The translations under genes were made by a program, and so were the position numbers. The notes below the pieces were generated by a model. The model did no database searches and was not told the DNA's origin. It was given only the letters and a program-made list of their open reading frames with translations. 64,000 nt of DNA. It comes from an uncultured Acidobacteriia bacterium (GTDB taxonomy: Bacteria; Acidobacteriota; Terriglobia; Bryobacterales; Bryobacteraceae). This document shows, piece after piece, positions 1 through 9,180 of this stretch (positions are counted from its first letter, which is position 1; every line of letters starts with the position of its first letter). The DNA lies in the NCBI GenBank assembly GCA_903828455.1, contig CAIKMJ010000046.1:1-64000 (forward strand). The letters run 5' to 3'.

Positions 1-3000
1 ATCTGACCCACGTTCATACGGGAAGGCACGCCGAGCGGGTTGAGCACGATTTCCACCGGCGTTCCGTCCGGCAGATACGGCATATCTTCTTCGGGAAGAA
101 TGCGCGCGATGACACCCTTGTTACCGTGGCGGCCGGCCATCTTATCGCCCACCGAAAGCTTGCGCTTCATGGCGATATAGACCTTGACCAGCTTGATCAC
201 GCCGGGAGGCAATTCGTCGCCCTTGCGGAGCTTGGCGGTCTTTTCGTCGGTGATCTTTTCGAGAACGGCAATCTGACGCGACGTCATCTCTTCGATTTCG
301 TCGATCTGCTCGTTCACGCGCGGATCTTTGTTGGCGTAGCGGATGCGCTTCAGGTCGCGCGACCGCGTCTTTTCGATGGAATCGCGATCGACGAGGGCGC
401 CCTTGGCGAAGAGGCGCTTGTTGGTCTTTTCATCGTGCAGGTCGGCAAGAACTTCCTTGCCTTCGAGCAGGGCGGCGAGACGCTTGGCGCGTTCATCGGT
501 CAGGATGCGGATTTCGTCGGCGAGGTTGCGCTGCAGACGGGCGATCTGCGACTCTTCGATGCGCCGCGAGCGTTCGTCCTTGTCCTGTCCCTTGCGGGAG
601 AAGATTTTGCAGTCGACGACGGTGCCTTCGATGCCCGGCGGGCAGTAGAGGGAGGCGTCTTTTACGTCGCCGGCCTTTTCGCCGAAGATGGCGCGGAGGA
701 GTTTTTCTTCCGGCGTGAGCTGCGTTTCACCCTTCGGCGTGACCTTGCCGACGAGGATGTCGCCCGGCTTCACGGTGGCGCCGATGCGGATGACGCCCGA
801 TTCATCGAGGTTGCGCAGGAAGGAATCGGCGATATTCGGAATATCGCGGGTGATTTCCTCCGGCCCGAGCTTGGTGTCGCGGGCTTCGATTTCGAACTCT
901 TCGATGTGGATCGAGGTGTAATAGTCTTCCTTGATCAGCTTTTCGCTGACCAGGATGGCGTCTTCGAAGTTATATCCGCGCCACGGCATGAAGGCCACCA
1001 GCACGTTGCGGCCGAGAGCGAGTTCGCCCATATCGGTACAGGGTCCGTCGGCCAGCACCTGGTGCTTGACGACGCGCTGTCCCTGCTGCACGATCGGCTT
1101 CTGGTTGATGCACGTGTTCTGGTTGGAGCGCTTGAACTTCGTCATCTGGTAGATGTCGGCGCCGACTTCGCGCGACATCTGACCTTCATGCGCCGTGCCT
1201 TCCACGCGCACGATGATGCGTTCGGAATCGACCGAGTCGACGATACCGGAGCGGCGGCAGAGCACGACGGCGCCGGAATCGCGCGCGGTCACGTACTCCA
1301 TACCGGTTCCGACATACGGGGCGTCGCCACGCAGCAGCGGAACGGCCTGCCGTTGCATGTTCGATCCCATGAGGGCGCGGTTGGCGTCGTCGTTTTCGAG
1401 GAACGGAATCAGGCTGGCAGCGACGGAGACGAGCTGCTTGGGGCTGACGTCCATGTACTCGATTTCATCGCGGCCCTTGAGGACGAAGTTGCCGGCCTGG
1501 CGGGCGTTGGCGAGATCGGGAACGATGCGGCCTTTGGGGTCGAGCTCCACGTTCGCCTGGGCGATGATGTACTTGTCTTCTTCCCACGCGGAAAGGTAGT
1601 CGCAGTGGGCCACGTACTCGGCCTTCTGCTTGCCGGCGGCCAGCGCCGCGTCGGCCTTTTCGAGGGCCTCACGCAGGATGACATCGCCAACCTTAAACGG
1701 TGTATCGCCGGGGTTGAGGATCTTGACTTCGTCCACCACCGCGCCGTTCACAACGCGCTTATAGGGGCTCTCAATGAAGCCGTAGCCGTTGATGCGGGCG
1801 AAGCAGGAGAGCGAGGAGATCAGACCGATGTTCGGACCTTCCGGCGTTTCGATGGGGCAGATGCGGCCGTAGTGAGTCGGATGGACGTCGCGGACTTCGA
1901 AGCCGGCGCGCTCGCGGGAAAGACCGCCCGGTCCAAGAGCCGACAGACGGCGCTTGTGGGTGATTTCCGAGAGCGGATTGGTCTGATCCATGAACTGCGA
2001 CAGCTGGCTGGAGCCGAAGAATTCACGGATGGCCGCCATGACGGGCTTGGCGTTCACCAGGTCGTGCGGCATGGCCGTCGACATTTCCTGGTAGACCGAC
2101 ATCTTTTCCTTGATCGCGCGCTCCATGCGAACGAGGCCGATGCGGAACTGGTTTTCGAGCAGTTCGCCCACGGCGCGGACGCGACGGTTGCCGAGGTGAT
2201 CGATGTCATCAACGACGCCGATACCCTTGCGCAGCTTGAGCAGGTAGCGGATGGTGTCGTGGAAATCTTCCGGATGCAGAATGCGGACGTCGTAGGGCGT
2301 GCCGTCTGCCTTCTTACGGGCGGGCGACTCGGGCGCGTCGTAGATCTTGATGGAGAACTTCATGCGGCCCACGCGCGAGAAGTCGTACTTGCGCGAGTCG
2401 AAGAACATGCCATCGAACAACTGGGTGGCGGTGTCCACGGTGGGCGGGTCGCCCGGACGCAGCTTGCGGTAGATTTCGATCAGAGCGTCCTTGCGCGTCT
2501 TGACCGGATCCTTCTTCAGGGTGGCGGAAACGACAGTGCCGACTTCGTCGCGTTCCGGGAAGAAGATTTCGAAGGAGGCGATGCCGGCCTCAATGAGCTT
2601 GCTGATGACGCTGGGCGTCAGCTCCTGGTTGGCATCGATCATCACTTCGCCGGTCGACATGTCGACGACGTCGGCTGCGATGAAGGCGCCATCCAGATCG
2701 TTGGCCGAAACTTCGACCTGGGTGATCTTGTTCTTGATGATTTCCTTCATCAGGCCGGAGGTCACCTTGCGGCCCTGGGGCACGATGGTCTCGCCGGCCT
2801 TGTTGCTGATGGCGTGCGAAAGCTTCAGCCCAACGAGATTGTCGTCGACGGTCCAGCTGAGAGTCGAGTCCTTGACGGAAATCTTCGAGATTTTGTAGAA
2901 CGTGCGGAGAATCTGCTCGTCGGACTCCAGACCCAGCGCCCGAAGGAAGACCGAACCGTAGAACTTGCGCTTGCGATCGATCCGGACGTACAGCAGATTC

Positions 3001-3755
3001 TTGGTGTCGTATTCAAATTCGACCCAGCTGCCGCGATAAGGAATGATCTTGCCGAGATAGTAGCCCTGCGAAGCGACGCGCTCGAAGAAGACGCCCGGCG
3101 AACGGTGCAACTGACTGACAATGACGCGTTCGGTGCCGTTGATGATAAACGTACCGTTGTTTGTCATCAGCGGAATTTCGCCGAAGAAGACTTCCTGTTC
3201 TTTAATGTCGCGGACGCTCTTCTGGCCGGTTTCCGCGTCCTTGGAGTAAACAGTGAGGCGGATCGTGACCTTGAGCGGAGCCGCATAGGTCATCCCCCGC
3301 TCTTCGCATTCGGCCTGATCGTATTTCAGCTGGAGACCGACGGGGTCACCGCACTTATTACAGAAAGTGACGATATTGCGGTTGAAGGTACCGCAATGAT
3401 GACAGAGGATGTCGCCGGGATGGAACGGATCGGTCTGGATAGTGGCGCCGCAGGAGGGGTTCCGGCAGGTCGACCGGAGGTGATGCAAACCCTTGAGATT
3501 GCCGCACTTGCACTCCCAGTTGCCAATGGAATAATCGACGAATTCGAGCTGACTGACGCCGCGGAAGTCGGAGATCGGGAAGACCGAAGTGAAGACGGTC
3601 TGCAGTCCGATGTCGTCGCGCTCGTTGGGGAGAAGGTCCATTTGCAGGAACTTCTCGTAAGAATTTTTCTGGACCTCGATCAGATTCGGAATCGGAATCG
3701 AAGTTTTGATTTTGGAAAAATCAACTCTATCTGGGGCCAGACCGTTTTCAGACAT
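1..3755 (-). CDS. rpoB: DNA-directed RNA polymerase subunit beta (3' end outside window)
   Basis: Catalytic-core subunit of RNA polymerase. The reading frame is open from an ATG at 3755-3753 (N-terminus [16 protein letters not shown]) to the left edge, giving about 1251 codons. The last residues visible are [13 protein letters not shown], a hallmark of the C-terminal part of RpoB, so the remaining C-terminus lies outside the window. The rifampicin-pocket region at roughly 1900-2030 reads [20 protein letters not shown] followed by [10 protein letters not shown], with wild-type Asp, His and Ser at the usual resistance positions. A GGAG lies about 10 nt before the start. It is the last visible gene of the rplA-rplJ-rplL unit, separated from rplL by 615 bp. 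rpoC would be expected just beyond the window. Confidence 0.98.
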   Translation of the reverse strand, partial: MSENGLAPDRVDFSKIKTSIPIPNLIEVQKNSYEKFLQMDLLPNERDDIGLQTVFTSVFPISDFRGVSQLEFVDYSIGNWECKCGNLKGLHHLRSTCRNPSCGATIQTDPFHPGDILCHHCGTFNRNIVTFCNKCGDPVGLQLKYDQAECEERGMTYAAPLKVTIRLTVYSKDAETGQKSVRDIKEQEVFFGEIPLMTNNGTFIINGTERVIVSQLHRSPGVFFERVASQGYYLGKIIPYRGSWVEFEYDTKNLLYVRIDRKRKFYGSVFLRALGLESDEQILRTFYKISKISVKDSTLSWTVDDNLVGLKLSHAISNKAGETIVPQGRKVTSGLMKEIIKNKITQVEVSANDLDGAFIAADVVDMSTGEVMIDANQELTPSVISKLIEAGIASFEIFFPERDEVGTVVSATLKKDPVKTRKDALIEIYRKLRPGDPPTVDTATQLFDGMFFDSRKYDFSRVGRMKFSIKIYDAPESPARKKADGTPYDVRILHPEDFHDTIRYLLKLRKGIGVVDDIDHLGNRRVRAVGELLENQFRIGLVRMERAIKEKMSVYQEMSTAMPHDLVNAKPVMAAIREFFGSSQLSQFMDQTNPLSEITHKRRLSALGPGGLSRERAGFEVRDVHPTHYGRICPIETPEGPNIGLISSLSCFARINGYGFIESPYKRVVNGAVVDEVKILNPGDTPFKVGDVILREALEKADAALAAGKQKAEYVAHCDYLSAWEEDKYIIAQANVELDPKGRIVPDLANARQAGNFVLKGRDEIEYMDVSPKQLVSVAASLIPFLENDDANRALMGSNMQRQAVPLLRGDAPYVGTGMEYVTARDSGAVVLCRRSGIVDSVDSERIIVRVEGTAHEGQMSREVGADIYQMTKFKRSNQNTCINQKPIVQQGQRVVKHQVLADGPCTDMGELALGRNVLVAFMPWRGYNFEDAILVSEKLIKEDYYTSIHIEEFEIEARDTKLGPEEITRDIPNIADSFLRNLDESGVIRIGATVKPGDILVGKVTPKGETQLTPEEKLLRAIFGEKAGDVKDASLYCPPGIEGTVVDCKIFSRKGQDKDERSRRIEESQIARLQRNLADEIRILTDERAKRLAALLEGKEVLADLHDEKTNKRLFAKGALVDRDSIEKTRSRDLKRIRYANKDPRVNEQIDEIEEMTSRQIAVLEKITDEKTAKLRKGDELPPGVIKLVKVYIAMKRKLSVGDKMAGRHGNKGVIARILPEEDMPYLPDGTPVEIVLNPLGVPSRMNVGQ

Positions 3756-4370
3756 AGGTTCAGGAACTCCGTAACTACAGGTAGAGACGCCTCGGGGCGC
3801 CCATTACCAGGAAACCAAAAACGTCGGCGGACCGCCCTCTCCCGCATAAGGAAGATGGCGACCCGTCATCCGGGGACAACTGAAGCTAAGACGCAGACAC
3901 TGAAGAAGCGAGGCACCCCGGACAGAAAATGCCGGGGAATCGGAACAGCCGCGCGCCGCGCGAAGGACCGCCGAAATGCCGGCGGGGATCCGCAGCACGG
4001 ATTGCACCGCACTGCGAAGGGGAGACTTTATGGAGCCAGCCAAAAAACCTGGAAAACCGGCCGGATATTGTATAGGATTGTGAGACTGAGGGGCAGGTAC
4101 ACGCGTAGTATCTCCACCCAGAGACAATAAGTCCCCACGCGAAGGGCTGTTCGGCATGCAATTTGATTGCCAGAAGTTCAGCGCCACCGTCACCAATCCG
4201 GGAATACTCCGGCCGCTACCAACGCCAACTTACTACGTTAGCAGCAGCCGTGCAACCCGTCAACCATAAAGAGTAATAGCGGCATGGGAGCACGAGCTCC
4301 CTTGCCGCCCTGATTCGCCCCTGGCGGGCACCGCAATCGCTTCAGATCGAAGTAGTTAGTCGAAAAACGA
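3756..4370 (-). other. rplL-rpoB intergenic spacer (615 bp)
   Basis: No convincing gene lies here. Short open frames on the minus strand have low-complexity, Arg/Ser/Pro-rich translations and no ribosome site. In enterobacteria the equivalent gap carries an attenuator and an RNase III site that lower rpoBC expression relative to the ribosomal proteins; the spacer here is about twice that length. One clear stem-loop (4281-4306) is listed separately. I see no strong sigma-70 promoter in it. Confidence 0.6.
4281..4306 (-). terminator. Stem-loop after rplL, candidate attenuator
   Basis: GGCATGGGAGC pairs with GCTCCCTTGCC across an ACGA loop (11-bp stem with one T/T mismatch), 64 nt after the rplL stop codon. 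The sequence that follows on the minus strand is only moderately T-rich (CTATTACTCTTTATGG), so complete termination is unlikely. A partial terminator or attenuator between the ribosomal-protein and polymerase genes fits better. Confidence 0.45.
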
Positions 4371-4754
4371 CTATTTGAATTCGACCGTGGCGCCGGCTTC
4401 CACGAACTTCTTCTTGATGGCTTCGGCTTCGTCTTTGCTGACGCCCTCTTTGACGGGCTTCGGAGCGCCATCGACCAGTTCCTTGGCTTCTTTCAGGCCG
4501 AGGCTGGTGACTTCACGCACCGCTTTGATGACATTGATTTTGTTGGCGCCGGCCGAAGCGAGAATAACAGTAAATTCGGTCTTCTCCTCCGCCGCCGGTG
4601 CTGCCGCGGCAGCAGCTCCGCCGCCGGCAACCATAACCGGGCCCGCGGCCGCAGCCGACACACCCAGCTTCTCTTCCAACATCTTTACGAGCTGCGACGC
4701 CTCGAGCAGCGTCAGGCCCTGAATCGATTCCGCAATTGCGTTAATGTCCGCCAT
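4371..4754 (-). CDS. rplL: 50S ribosomal protein L7/L12
   Basis: The stalk protein of the large ribosomal subunit, present as dimers bound to L10, which recruits and activates translational GTPases. The 127-residue product is of normal length. It has an N-terminal dimerisation helix region (residues 1-32), an Ala/Gly-rich flexible hinge (about 34-56) and the conserved C-terminal domain ([20 protein letters not shown], then [17 protein letters not shown]). The start codon is preceded by AGGAG at good spacing. It lies 74 bp after rplJ and is surely cotranscribed with it. The hairpin downstream may tune readthrough to rpoB. Confidence 0.98.
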   Translation of the reverse strand: MADINAIAESIQGLTLLEASQLVKMLEEKLGVSAAAAGPVMVAGGGAAAAAAPAAEEKTEFTVILASAGANKINVIKAVREVTSLGLKEAKELVDGAPKPVKEGVSKDEAEAIKKKFVEAGATVEFK

Positions 4755-4828
4755 GATCTCTTAACTCCTCAAACCCTTTCAATCGAATATTTGCCGCCGC
4801 GCAGGCTTTATCTCAATCCGCCGCGCGA

Positions 4829-5353
4829 TCAGGCCTGAAACTTGTTCTCTTTGACGCCCTGATCCACCACAACGGCCAGATTGCGTCCCACCGCGTTCAT
4901 CGTCGTCACCAGCCGCTGGGCAGGCGCATTGATGAGATACAGCAACTTCGAGAAGATCTCTTCCTTCGAAGGCATCGTGGCCAGATCGCCAATCGCCTTC
5001 ACGTCAATAGCGCGCCCTTCGACAAGGCCAGCCTTAAAAGTAAACGCCGGATTCGTCTTCGCGTAGGCCGTCAGAACCTTGGCCAGCGCAACCGGATCGC
5101 TGGTCACGGCGATCGAGGTCATGCCCTTCAGTCCCTTCAGCACGGACTCGGAAGGAGTCCCTTCGGAGGCGATCTCGGCGATGTTGTTCTTCACCACCTG
5201 ATAGCTGCCGCCGGCGCCGCGAACGGTCTTGCGCAGGTTGTAATCCTGATCCACCGTGAGCTTTTCAAAGCCCGTCACGAAAACGTTCTGCGCGCCCTCA
5301 AGGGCCTTGCGCAACGCTTCGAAATCTTTTTTCTTTTCGTCCCTGTTTTTCAT
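4829..5353 (-). CDS. rplJ: 50S ribosomal protein L10
   Basis: L10 anchors the L7/L12 dimers to 23S rRNA to form the ribosomal stalk and, in well-studied bacteria, represses its own operon. The 174-residue product has the family N-terminal RNA-binding domain ([27 protein letters not shown]) and a C-terminal L7/L12-binding helix. GGAGTCTGAA precedes the ATG. It follows rplA by only 24 bp. Length and sequence are ordinary. Confidence 0.97.
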   Translation of the reverse strand: MKNRDEKKKDFEALRKALEGAQNVFVTGFEKLTVDQDYNLRKTVRGAGGSYQVVKNNIAEIASEGTPSESVLKGLKGMTSIAVTSDPVALAKVLTAYAKTNPAFTFKAGLVEGRAIDVKAIGDLATMPSKEEIFSKLLYLINAPAQRLVTTMNAVGRNLAVVVDQGVKENKFQA

Positions 5354-5377
5354 TTCAGACTCCGGAATGCAAACCGC

Positions 5378-6097
5378 TTACGCGTTCGCCGCCGCTTCCT
5401 TTGCGGTCATGTCAGCGACATCGATGGGAATCCCGGGGCTCATGGTGGAGCACAGCGTCGCGCTCTTCACGTACTTGCCCTTGGCCACCGACGGCTTCGC
5501 CTTAATGACTGCCGTAATCAGGCTGGTTGCGTTTTCGATCAGCTTAACGGGAGTGAAGCTGAGCTTGCCCACCGGGGCGTGGATAATGCCGGTCTTGTCG
5601 ACACGGAATTCCACCTTACCGGCCTTGACTTCCTGCACAGCTTTGGCCACATCCGTAGTAACGGTGCCGGTTTTCGGATTGGGCATCAGACCGCGCGGAC
5701 CAAGAACCTTGCCGAGCTTGCCGACCGAACGCATCATGTCCGGCGTGGCAATCACGGCGTCGTAATCGGTCCAGCCTTCCGACTGAATCTTGTTGACCAT
5801 GTCGTCGCCACCCACGAAATCGGCGCCGGCTTCGGTGGCCTCGCGGAGCTTATCGCCGCTGGCAATCACGAGCACTTTCTTCGACTTGCCGAGCCCGTTG
5901 GGCATGACAACCGTACCGCGGACCATCTGGTCGGCGTGCTTCGGATCGACACCGAGGCGCATATGCACCTCGACGGTCTCGTCGAACTTGGCGAATTTGA
6001 TTTTCTGGAGAAGCGGGACAGCCTGGTCGAGGGAATATTCCTTTGCTTCGACCTGCTTGAGCGCAGCCTGATACTTTTTGCCTGGTTTTCTTGCCAT
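5378..6097 (-). CDS. rplA: 50S ribosomal protein L1
   Basis: L1 forms the mobile L1 stalk of the large subunit and helps release deacylated tRNA. The 239-residue product contains the family signatures: [18 protein letters not shown], the [16 protein letters not shown] loop and [14 protein letters not shown]. The ATG at 6097 has a perfect AGGAGG 5-6 nt upstream (6101-6108). It is the first gene of the unit. The usual upstream partner rplK (L11) and nusG are missing; the divergent gene at 6392 belongs to another family. Confidence 0.97.
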   Translation of the reverse strand: MARKPGKKYQAALKQVEAKEYSLDQAVPLLQKIKFAKFDETVEVHMRLGVDPKHADQMVRGTVVMPNGLGKSKKVLVIASGDKLREATEAGADFVGGDDMVNKIQSEGWTDYDAVIATPDMMRSVGKLGKVLGPRGLMPNPKTGTVTTDVAKAVQEVKAGKVEFRVDKTGIIHAPVGKLSFTPVKLIENATSLITAVIKAKPSVAKGKYVKSATLCSTMSPGIPIDVADMTAKEAAANA

Positions 6098-6195
6098 TTA
6101 CTCCTCCTGGTACAAACGGTGGCGACATTTCCCGGTCGGATCATCCGGCGGTATGCGCACACCTCCCACAGAGCCCTGCTTGAGGGTACCAACGA

Positions 6196-6225
6196 ATCCT
6201 ACCACGTCAATTCACGAACGCGCAA
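6196..6225 (-). promoter_or_regulatory. Possible promoter of the rplA operon
   Basis: On the minus strand TTGCGC (6225-6220) is followed after 18 nt by TAGGAT (6201-6196), about 100 nt before the rplA start. Both boxes match the sigma-70 consensus only partly, so this is a weak call. Confidence 0.25.
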
Positions 6226-6353
6226 CCAGCACCCGCGGCCGATGCCGCGAACATTTCGCGAGGCTGGATACGATCTGATTTGCATTCAATTACTTAGCAG
6301 GGTGAAAGATTTTCTTCCGAGGCGCTGCGGTGGACGACGCCTGCAATTGTCAT

Positions 6354-6382
6354 TTTACTCGAACGAAACAGGCTGGTAATCT
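6354..6382 (+). promoter_or_regulatory. Promoter of histidine phosphatase gene
   Basis: TTTACT (6354-6359), 17 nt, then TAATCT (6377-6382) with an upstream TG that would make it an extended -10 (TGG-TAATCT). The -10 box ends 9 nt before the ATG at 6392, so the predicted transcript starts almost at the start codon. No Shine-Dalgarno sequence is present. Confidence 0.45.
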
Positions 6383-6391
6383 CGACGGCAG

Positions 6392-7012
6392 ATGTCGAAG
6401 CCGACCACAATTCTTCTGATTCGCCATGGATCCAATCCGCATGTGGGAGTGAACGTAACGGGCTGGCGGCCCGGAGTGCATCTGAATGATGCCGGCATGG
6501 CGGAGGCGGCGGAGTTGGCGGAGTTTCTGGAAGGCGTGCCGGTGGCGGCGATCTATTCGAGTCCGCTCGAGCGGGCGCTGGAGACGGCGGCGCCGCTGGC
6601 GCGACGGCGGTCGATGGAAATCGCACAGAGGGCGGAGTTCGGCGAGGTTCGGTACGGAGACTGGCAGGGCCGGAGCTATGAATCGCTGCGGAGCGATCCC
6701 GAGTGGCAGCGGTTCACGGGTTTTCGGAGTTCGACGCGCCCGCCGTCCGGAGAACTCATGCTGGAGACGCAGGCGCGAATGGTCGCCGCGCTCTGTGAGG
6801 TTGCGCGGTGGCATGAAGGGCAGACGATCGCGGTATTCAGCCACGGGGATGCGATTCGCTGCGCGGTGATGCACTTTCTCGGGATCCCTCTCGATTTTCA
6901 TTTGCGAATCGAAATTCAGCCCGCCTCCATAACGATCCTTCAGCTTTTCGCCGATACAGCAAGTGTGCGCGGCATTAACATTCGTCAGGGGCTGCAGTAC
7001 TACACGGACTAG
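6392..7012 (+). CDS. Histidine phosphatase family protein (phosphoglycerate mutase-like)
   Basis: A 206-residue cytoplasmic protein of the histidine phosphatase superfamily. The N-terminal TTILLIRHGSN carries the RHG motif whose His is phosphorylated during catalysis, YSSPLERALETA supplies the second arginine, and VFSHGDAIRC near residue 150 supplies the second catalytic His. EVRYGDWQGRSYESL is the usual GxWxG region. Small proteins like this dephosphorylate varied substrates (phosphosugars, alpha-ribazole phosphate, phosphoglycerate); the substrate cannot be read from the sequence. It stands alone, divergent from rplA, with a promoter immediately before the ATG. Confidence 0.9.
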   Translation: MSKPTTILLIRHGSNPHVGVNVTGWRPGVHLNDAGMAEAAELAEFLEGVPVAAIYSSPLERALETAAPLARRRSMEIAQRAEFGEVRYGDWQGRSYESLRSDPEWQRFTGFRSSTRPPSGELMLETQARMVAALCEVARWHEGQTIAVFSHGDAIRCAVMHFLGIPLDFHLRIEIQPASITILQLFADTASVRGINIRQGLQYYTD

Positions 7013-7051
7013 CCGGACAGAAACGGAAGGTGACTACCGGGACTATTCGCA

Positions 7052-7072
7052 GTGACACCGTGTCACACCGGT
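7052..7072. promoter_or_regulatory. Palindromes upstream of the secreted protease, possible operator
   Basis: GTGACACCGTGTCAC (7052-7066) is a perfect inverted repeat with a one-base centre, immediately followed by the palindrome CACCGGTG (7065-7072). It lies 86 bp before the protease start and 40 bp after the stop of the preceding gene. No T-tract follows, so an operator is more likely than a terminator. Confidence 0.35.
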
Positions 7073-7157
7073 GTCCGGAGGAATCCGGGCGGCTGGTGAA
7101 TCGGAACGAGTTAATCCGCCTGGAATCCTGGCATTCGCGTTGCACATTACAGGGAAC

Positions 7158-9095
7158 ATGGACATGCTAACGAAGTCCCGATTATTGTCAAAAGCAATTC
7201 TATTATTTTTATGTGTCCCGGTACTGGGTAGCGTGGCGTTGGCTGGCACTCTGGCACCGGATTTCGAGAACCTGCCCACGGAGGGCCCGGTTCAGGTCAT
7301 CATTCAGACCAGCCAAAGAGGGACGACTGGCAGCTCTGGCTCGTGGTCTGCCACGGTGGGCGGCACGAAGCTGGGCAATGTCGACCAGGGTGAAGTTGGG
7401 GTCCTGACGAAGACGCAGGCGCAGCAACTGGCGGCAAACCCGGCGGTCGCGCACATTTCGCTCAATCATTCCCTGACGGCCACCGATTATCACGTGCAGA
7501 CTGTGAGCGGTCCGGCGTACGACTACCTGCCGCAGACATTGCATCCGCAGTCCATCGCAAAGGCAGGACAGCCCGATTTCTCGGCGGGCGCGGCGACAAG
7601 CCACGAAGGTAAGCCAATTGGAGTGGCCGTAATCGACAGCGGCATCGACACGACGCAGCTCGATCTGATTACGGGCGGACATTCGGTGGTGGCGTACTCG
7701 CAGAATTTCGTTCTGGACAAAGGCGCGGCCGAAATGACGACACATGACCTGTTTGGACACGGGACCCATGTCGCGGGCGTAATTGCCGGTAATGGTGCCA
7801 GTTCCACGGGGCCGGGGTTCTTCCATACCATCCACGGCATCGCTCCCGGGGCGCAGCTGATCAATCTCCGTGTGCTCGACTCAAAAGGCTCCTCCGACGA
7901 TGCCACGGTGATTGCGGCGATCAACTGGGCGATCGCAAACAAAGACGCGTACAACATCAAGGTCATTAACCTCTCGCTCGGCCGCGGCATTTTTGAAAGT
8001 TACAAGCTCGACCCGCTGTGCCAGGCCGTGGAGGCCGCGTGGCTCAGGGGCATTACAGTCGTGGTGGCGGCAGGGAATGGCGGCCGCGACAACTCGGCGG
8101 GCACGAACGGTTACGCCACCATCGCTTCGCCGGCCAACGACCCGCTGGTGATCACGGTGGGCGCAATGAACACGATGTCGACGCCGCAGCGCAGCGATGA
8201 CATCATGACGTCTTACAGCTCCAAGGGGCCGACGCTGGGCGACCACGTGGTCAAACCGGATTTTGTGGCACCCGGCAACAAGATCTTTGCGGCGCTGGCG
8301 CCGAACTCCGCACTCGCCCTGGCGGCGAATCCGAATCCGGATATTGTGCCGCTGGCGTCATATGAAGCGAATTCGCCATCCGGGGCGGTCTCCCACTATT
8401 TCATGATGAGCGGAACCAGCGTTGCGGCCGCGGCTGCCAGCGGAGCGGTAGCCGCGCTGTTGACCAGTTCGCCGGACGGCCAGACGCTGAGCCCCGATCA
8501 GATAAAAGCCCGCCTGATGCAGACGGCACAGAAGCTTCCGCAGAAAACGATTACGATCACGGACACCACGACGACGCCGGCACAGAACTTCGTCGTGACG
8601 TACGACATCTTTACGGTTGGCGCAGGCTACCTCGACCTCGATGCCGCGATCGCCAGCAACAGCAGGATACCGGCGAGCATGAATGCGGCTTCGCCCATCG
8701 CAGTCCCCGGTCCGGCCGGGGCTGCCGGCAGCCCTTCGGTGGTGTACCTGCAGGATGTCCAGGGATCGTTCACCGTTTGGGGCTCATTTACGGTCTGGGG
8801 ATCGGGCGCCCCCTGGAGCTTCTTTACCGTCTGGGGTTCGTCTACCGTGGTGAACTCGTCCACTCCGGCCGGGCTCTTCACCGTTTGGGGCAGTTCGCTG
8901 CCTGCGAGCGACTTCACGGTCTGGGGCTCGTCAACCAATCACGCCTACTTCACGGTTTGGGGAAGCACGACGAGCTGGCCCAGCTTCACGGTTTGGGGAT
9001 CGTCGATGCCGTCGACCGACTTTACCGTGTGGGGTTCGTTTACTGTGTGGGGCAGTTCGCTTATCGGCGATCCGGACCCGACTGGCGGCAACTGA
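7158..9095 (+). CDS. Secreted S8 (subtilisin-like) serine protease with C-terminal FTVWGS repeats
   Basis: A 645-residue exported endopeptidase. The start chosen (ATG 7158, AGGGAA upstream) gives a signal peptide with hydrophobic core AILLFLCVPVLG. The catalytic triad is visible: Asp160 in VAVIDSGID, His201 in FGHGTHVAG and Ser421 in MMSGTSVAAA; the oxyanion Asn307 is in AAGNGG. After the peptidase domain, residues about 538-634 contain nine FTVWGS(S/G/T) units separated by 0-11 variable residues. The units are encoded by different codons, so this is a protein-level repeat. The tail may bind a surface or polymer or be a sorting element; that is inference. A strong terminator follows. Translation from 7071 is possible but would bury the signal peptide. 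Confidence 0.9.
   Translation: MDMLTKSRLLSKAILLFLCVPVLGSVALAGTLAPDFENLPTEGPVQVIIQTSQRGTTGSSGSWSATVGGTKLGNVDQGEVGVLTKTQAQQLAANPAVAHISLNHSLTATDYHVQTVSGPAYDYLPQTLHPQSIAKAGQPDFSAGAATSHEGKPIGVAVIDSGIDTTQLDLITGGHSVVAYSQNFVLDKGAAEMTTHDLFGHGTHVAGVIAGNGASSTGPGFFHTIHGIAPGAQLINLRVLDSKGSSDDATVIAAINWAIANKDAYNIKVINLSLGRGIFESYKLDPLCQAVEAAWLRGITVVVAAGNGGRDNSAGTNGYATIASPANDPLVITVGAMNTMSTPQRSDDIMTSYSSKGPTLGDHVVKPDFVAPGNKIFAALAPNSALALAANPNPDIVPLASYEANSPSGAVSHYFMMSGTSVAAAAASGAVAALLTSSPDGQTLSPDQIKARLMQTAQKLPQKTITITDTTTTPAQNFVVTYDIFTVGAGYLDLDAAIASNSRIPASMNAASPIAVPGPAGAAGSPSVVYLQDVQGSFTVWGSFTVWGSGAPWSFFTVWGSSTVVNSSTPAGLFTVWGSSLPASDFTVWGSSTNHAYFTVWGSTTSWPSFTVWGSSMPSTDFTVWGSFTVWGSSLIGDPDPTGGN
8769..9059 (+). repeat. 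Nine FTVWGS-coding repeats
   Basis: Nine copies of a TTY-ACN-GTN-TGG-GGN-WSN coding unit, two pairs directly adjacent and the rest 5-11 residues apart. Synonymous sites differ between copies, so they are not a recent slippage product. See the protease entry. Confidence 0.9.
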
Positions 9096-9120
9096 GCCGG
9101 CTCAATTGGCAATGTGACGA

Positions 9121-9158
9121 AAAGCGCCCGGTTACCGCCGGGCGCTTTTCTTTTTTTG
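9121..9158 (+). terminator. Rho-independent terminator after the protease gene
   Basis: AAAAGCGCCCGG and CCGGGCGCTTTT form a perfect 12-bp stem around a TTACCG loop and are followed by CTTTTTTT. It begins 25 nt after the protease stop codon. The stem also has A-rich flanks that could serve the opposite strand, where the VWA gene ends at 9181. Confidence 0.9.
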
Positions 9159-9180
9159 GTGAAGCGTTCTTAGTGAACCG

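Larger units (their letters stand above)
6098..6391. other. Divergent intergenic region upstream of rplA (294 bp)
   Basis: No reading frame resembling rplK or nusG exists here on the minus strand. The region probably holds the promoter and leader of the rplA-rplJ-rplL-rpoB unit on the minus strand and, at its right end, the promoter of the histidine phosphatase on the plus strand. Confidence 0.6.

Noticed and set aside
126-4130. A 1334-codon open frame on the plus strand
   Set aside because: It lies antisense to rpoB, which is conserved from end to end on the minus strand. Its translation is rich in Asp, Val, Gly, Ala and Arg, as expected for the opposite strand of GC-rich coding DNA.
8769-9059. 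Phase-variable DNA tandem repeat
   Set aside because: Copies differ at synonymous sites and spacing varies, so slipped-strand variation is unlikely; only the peptide is repeated.
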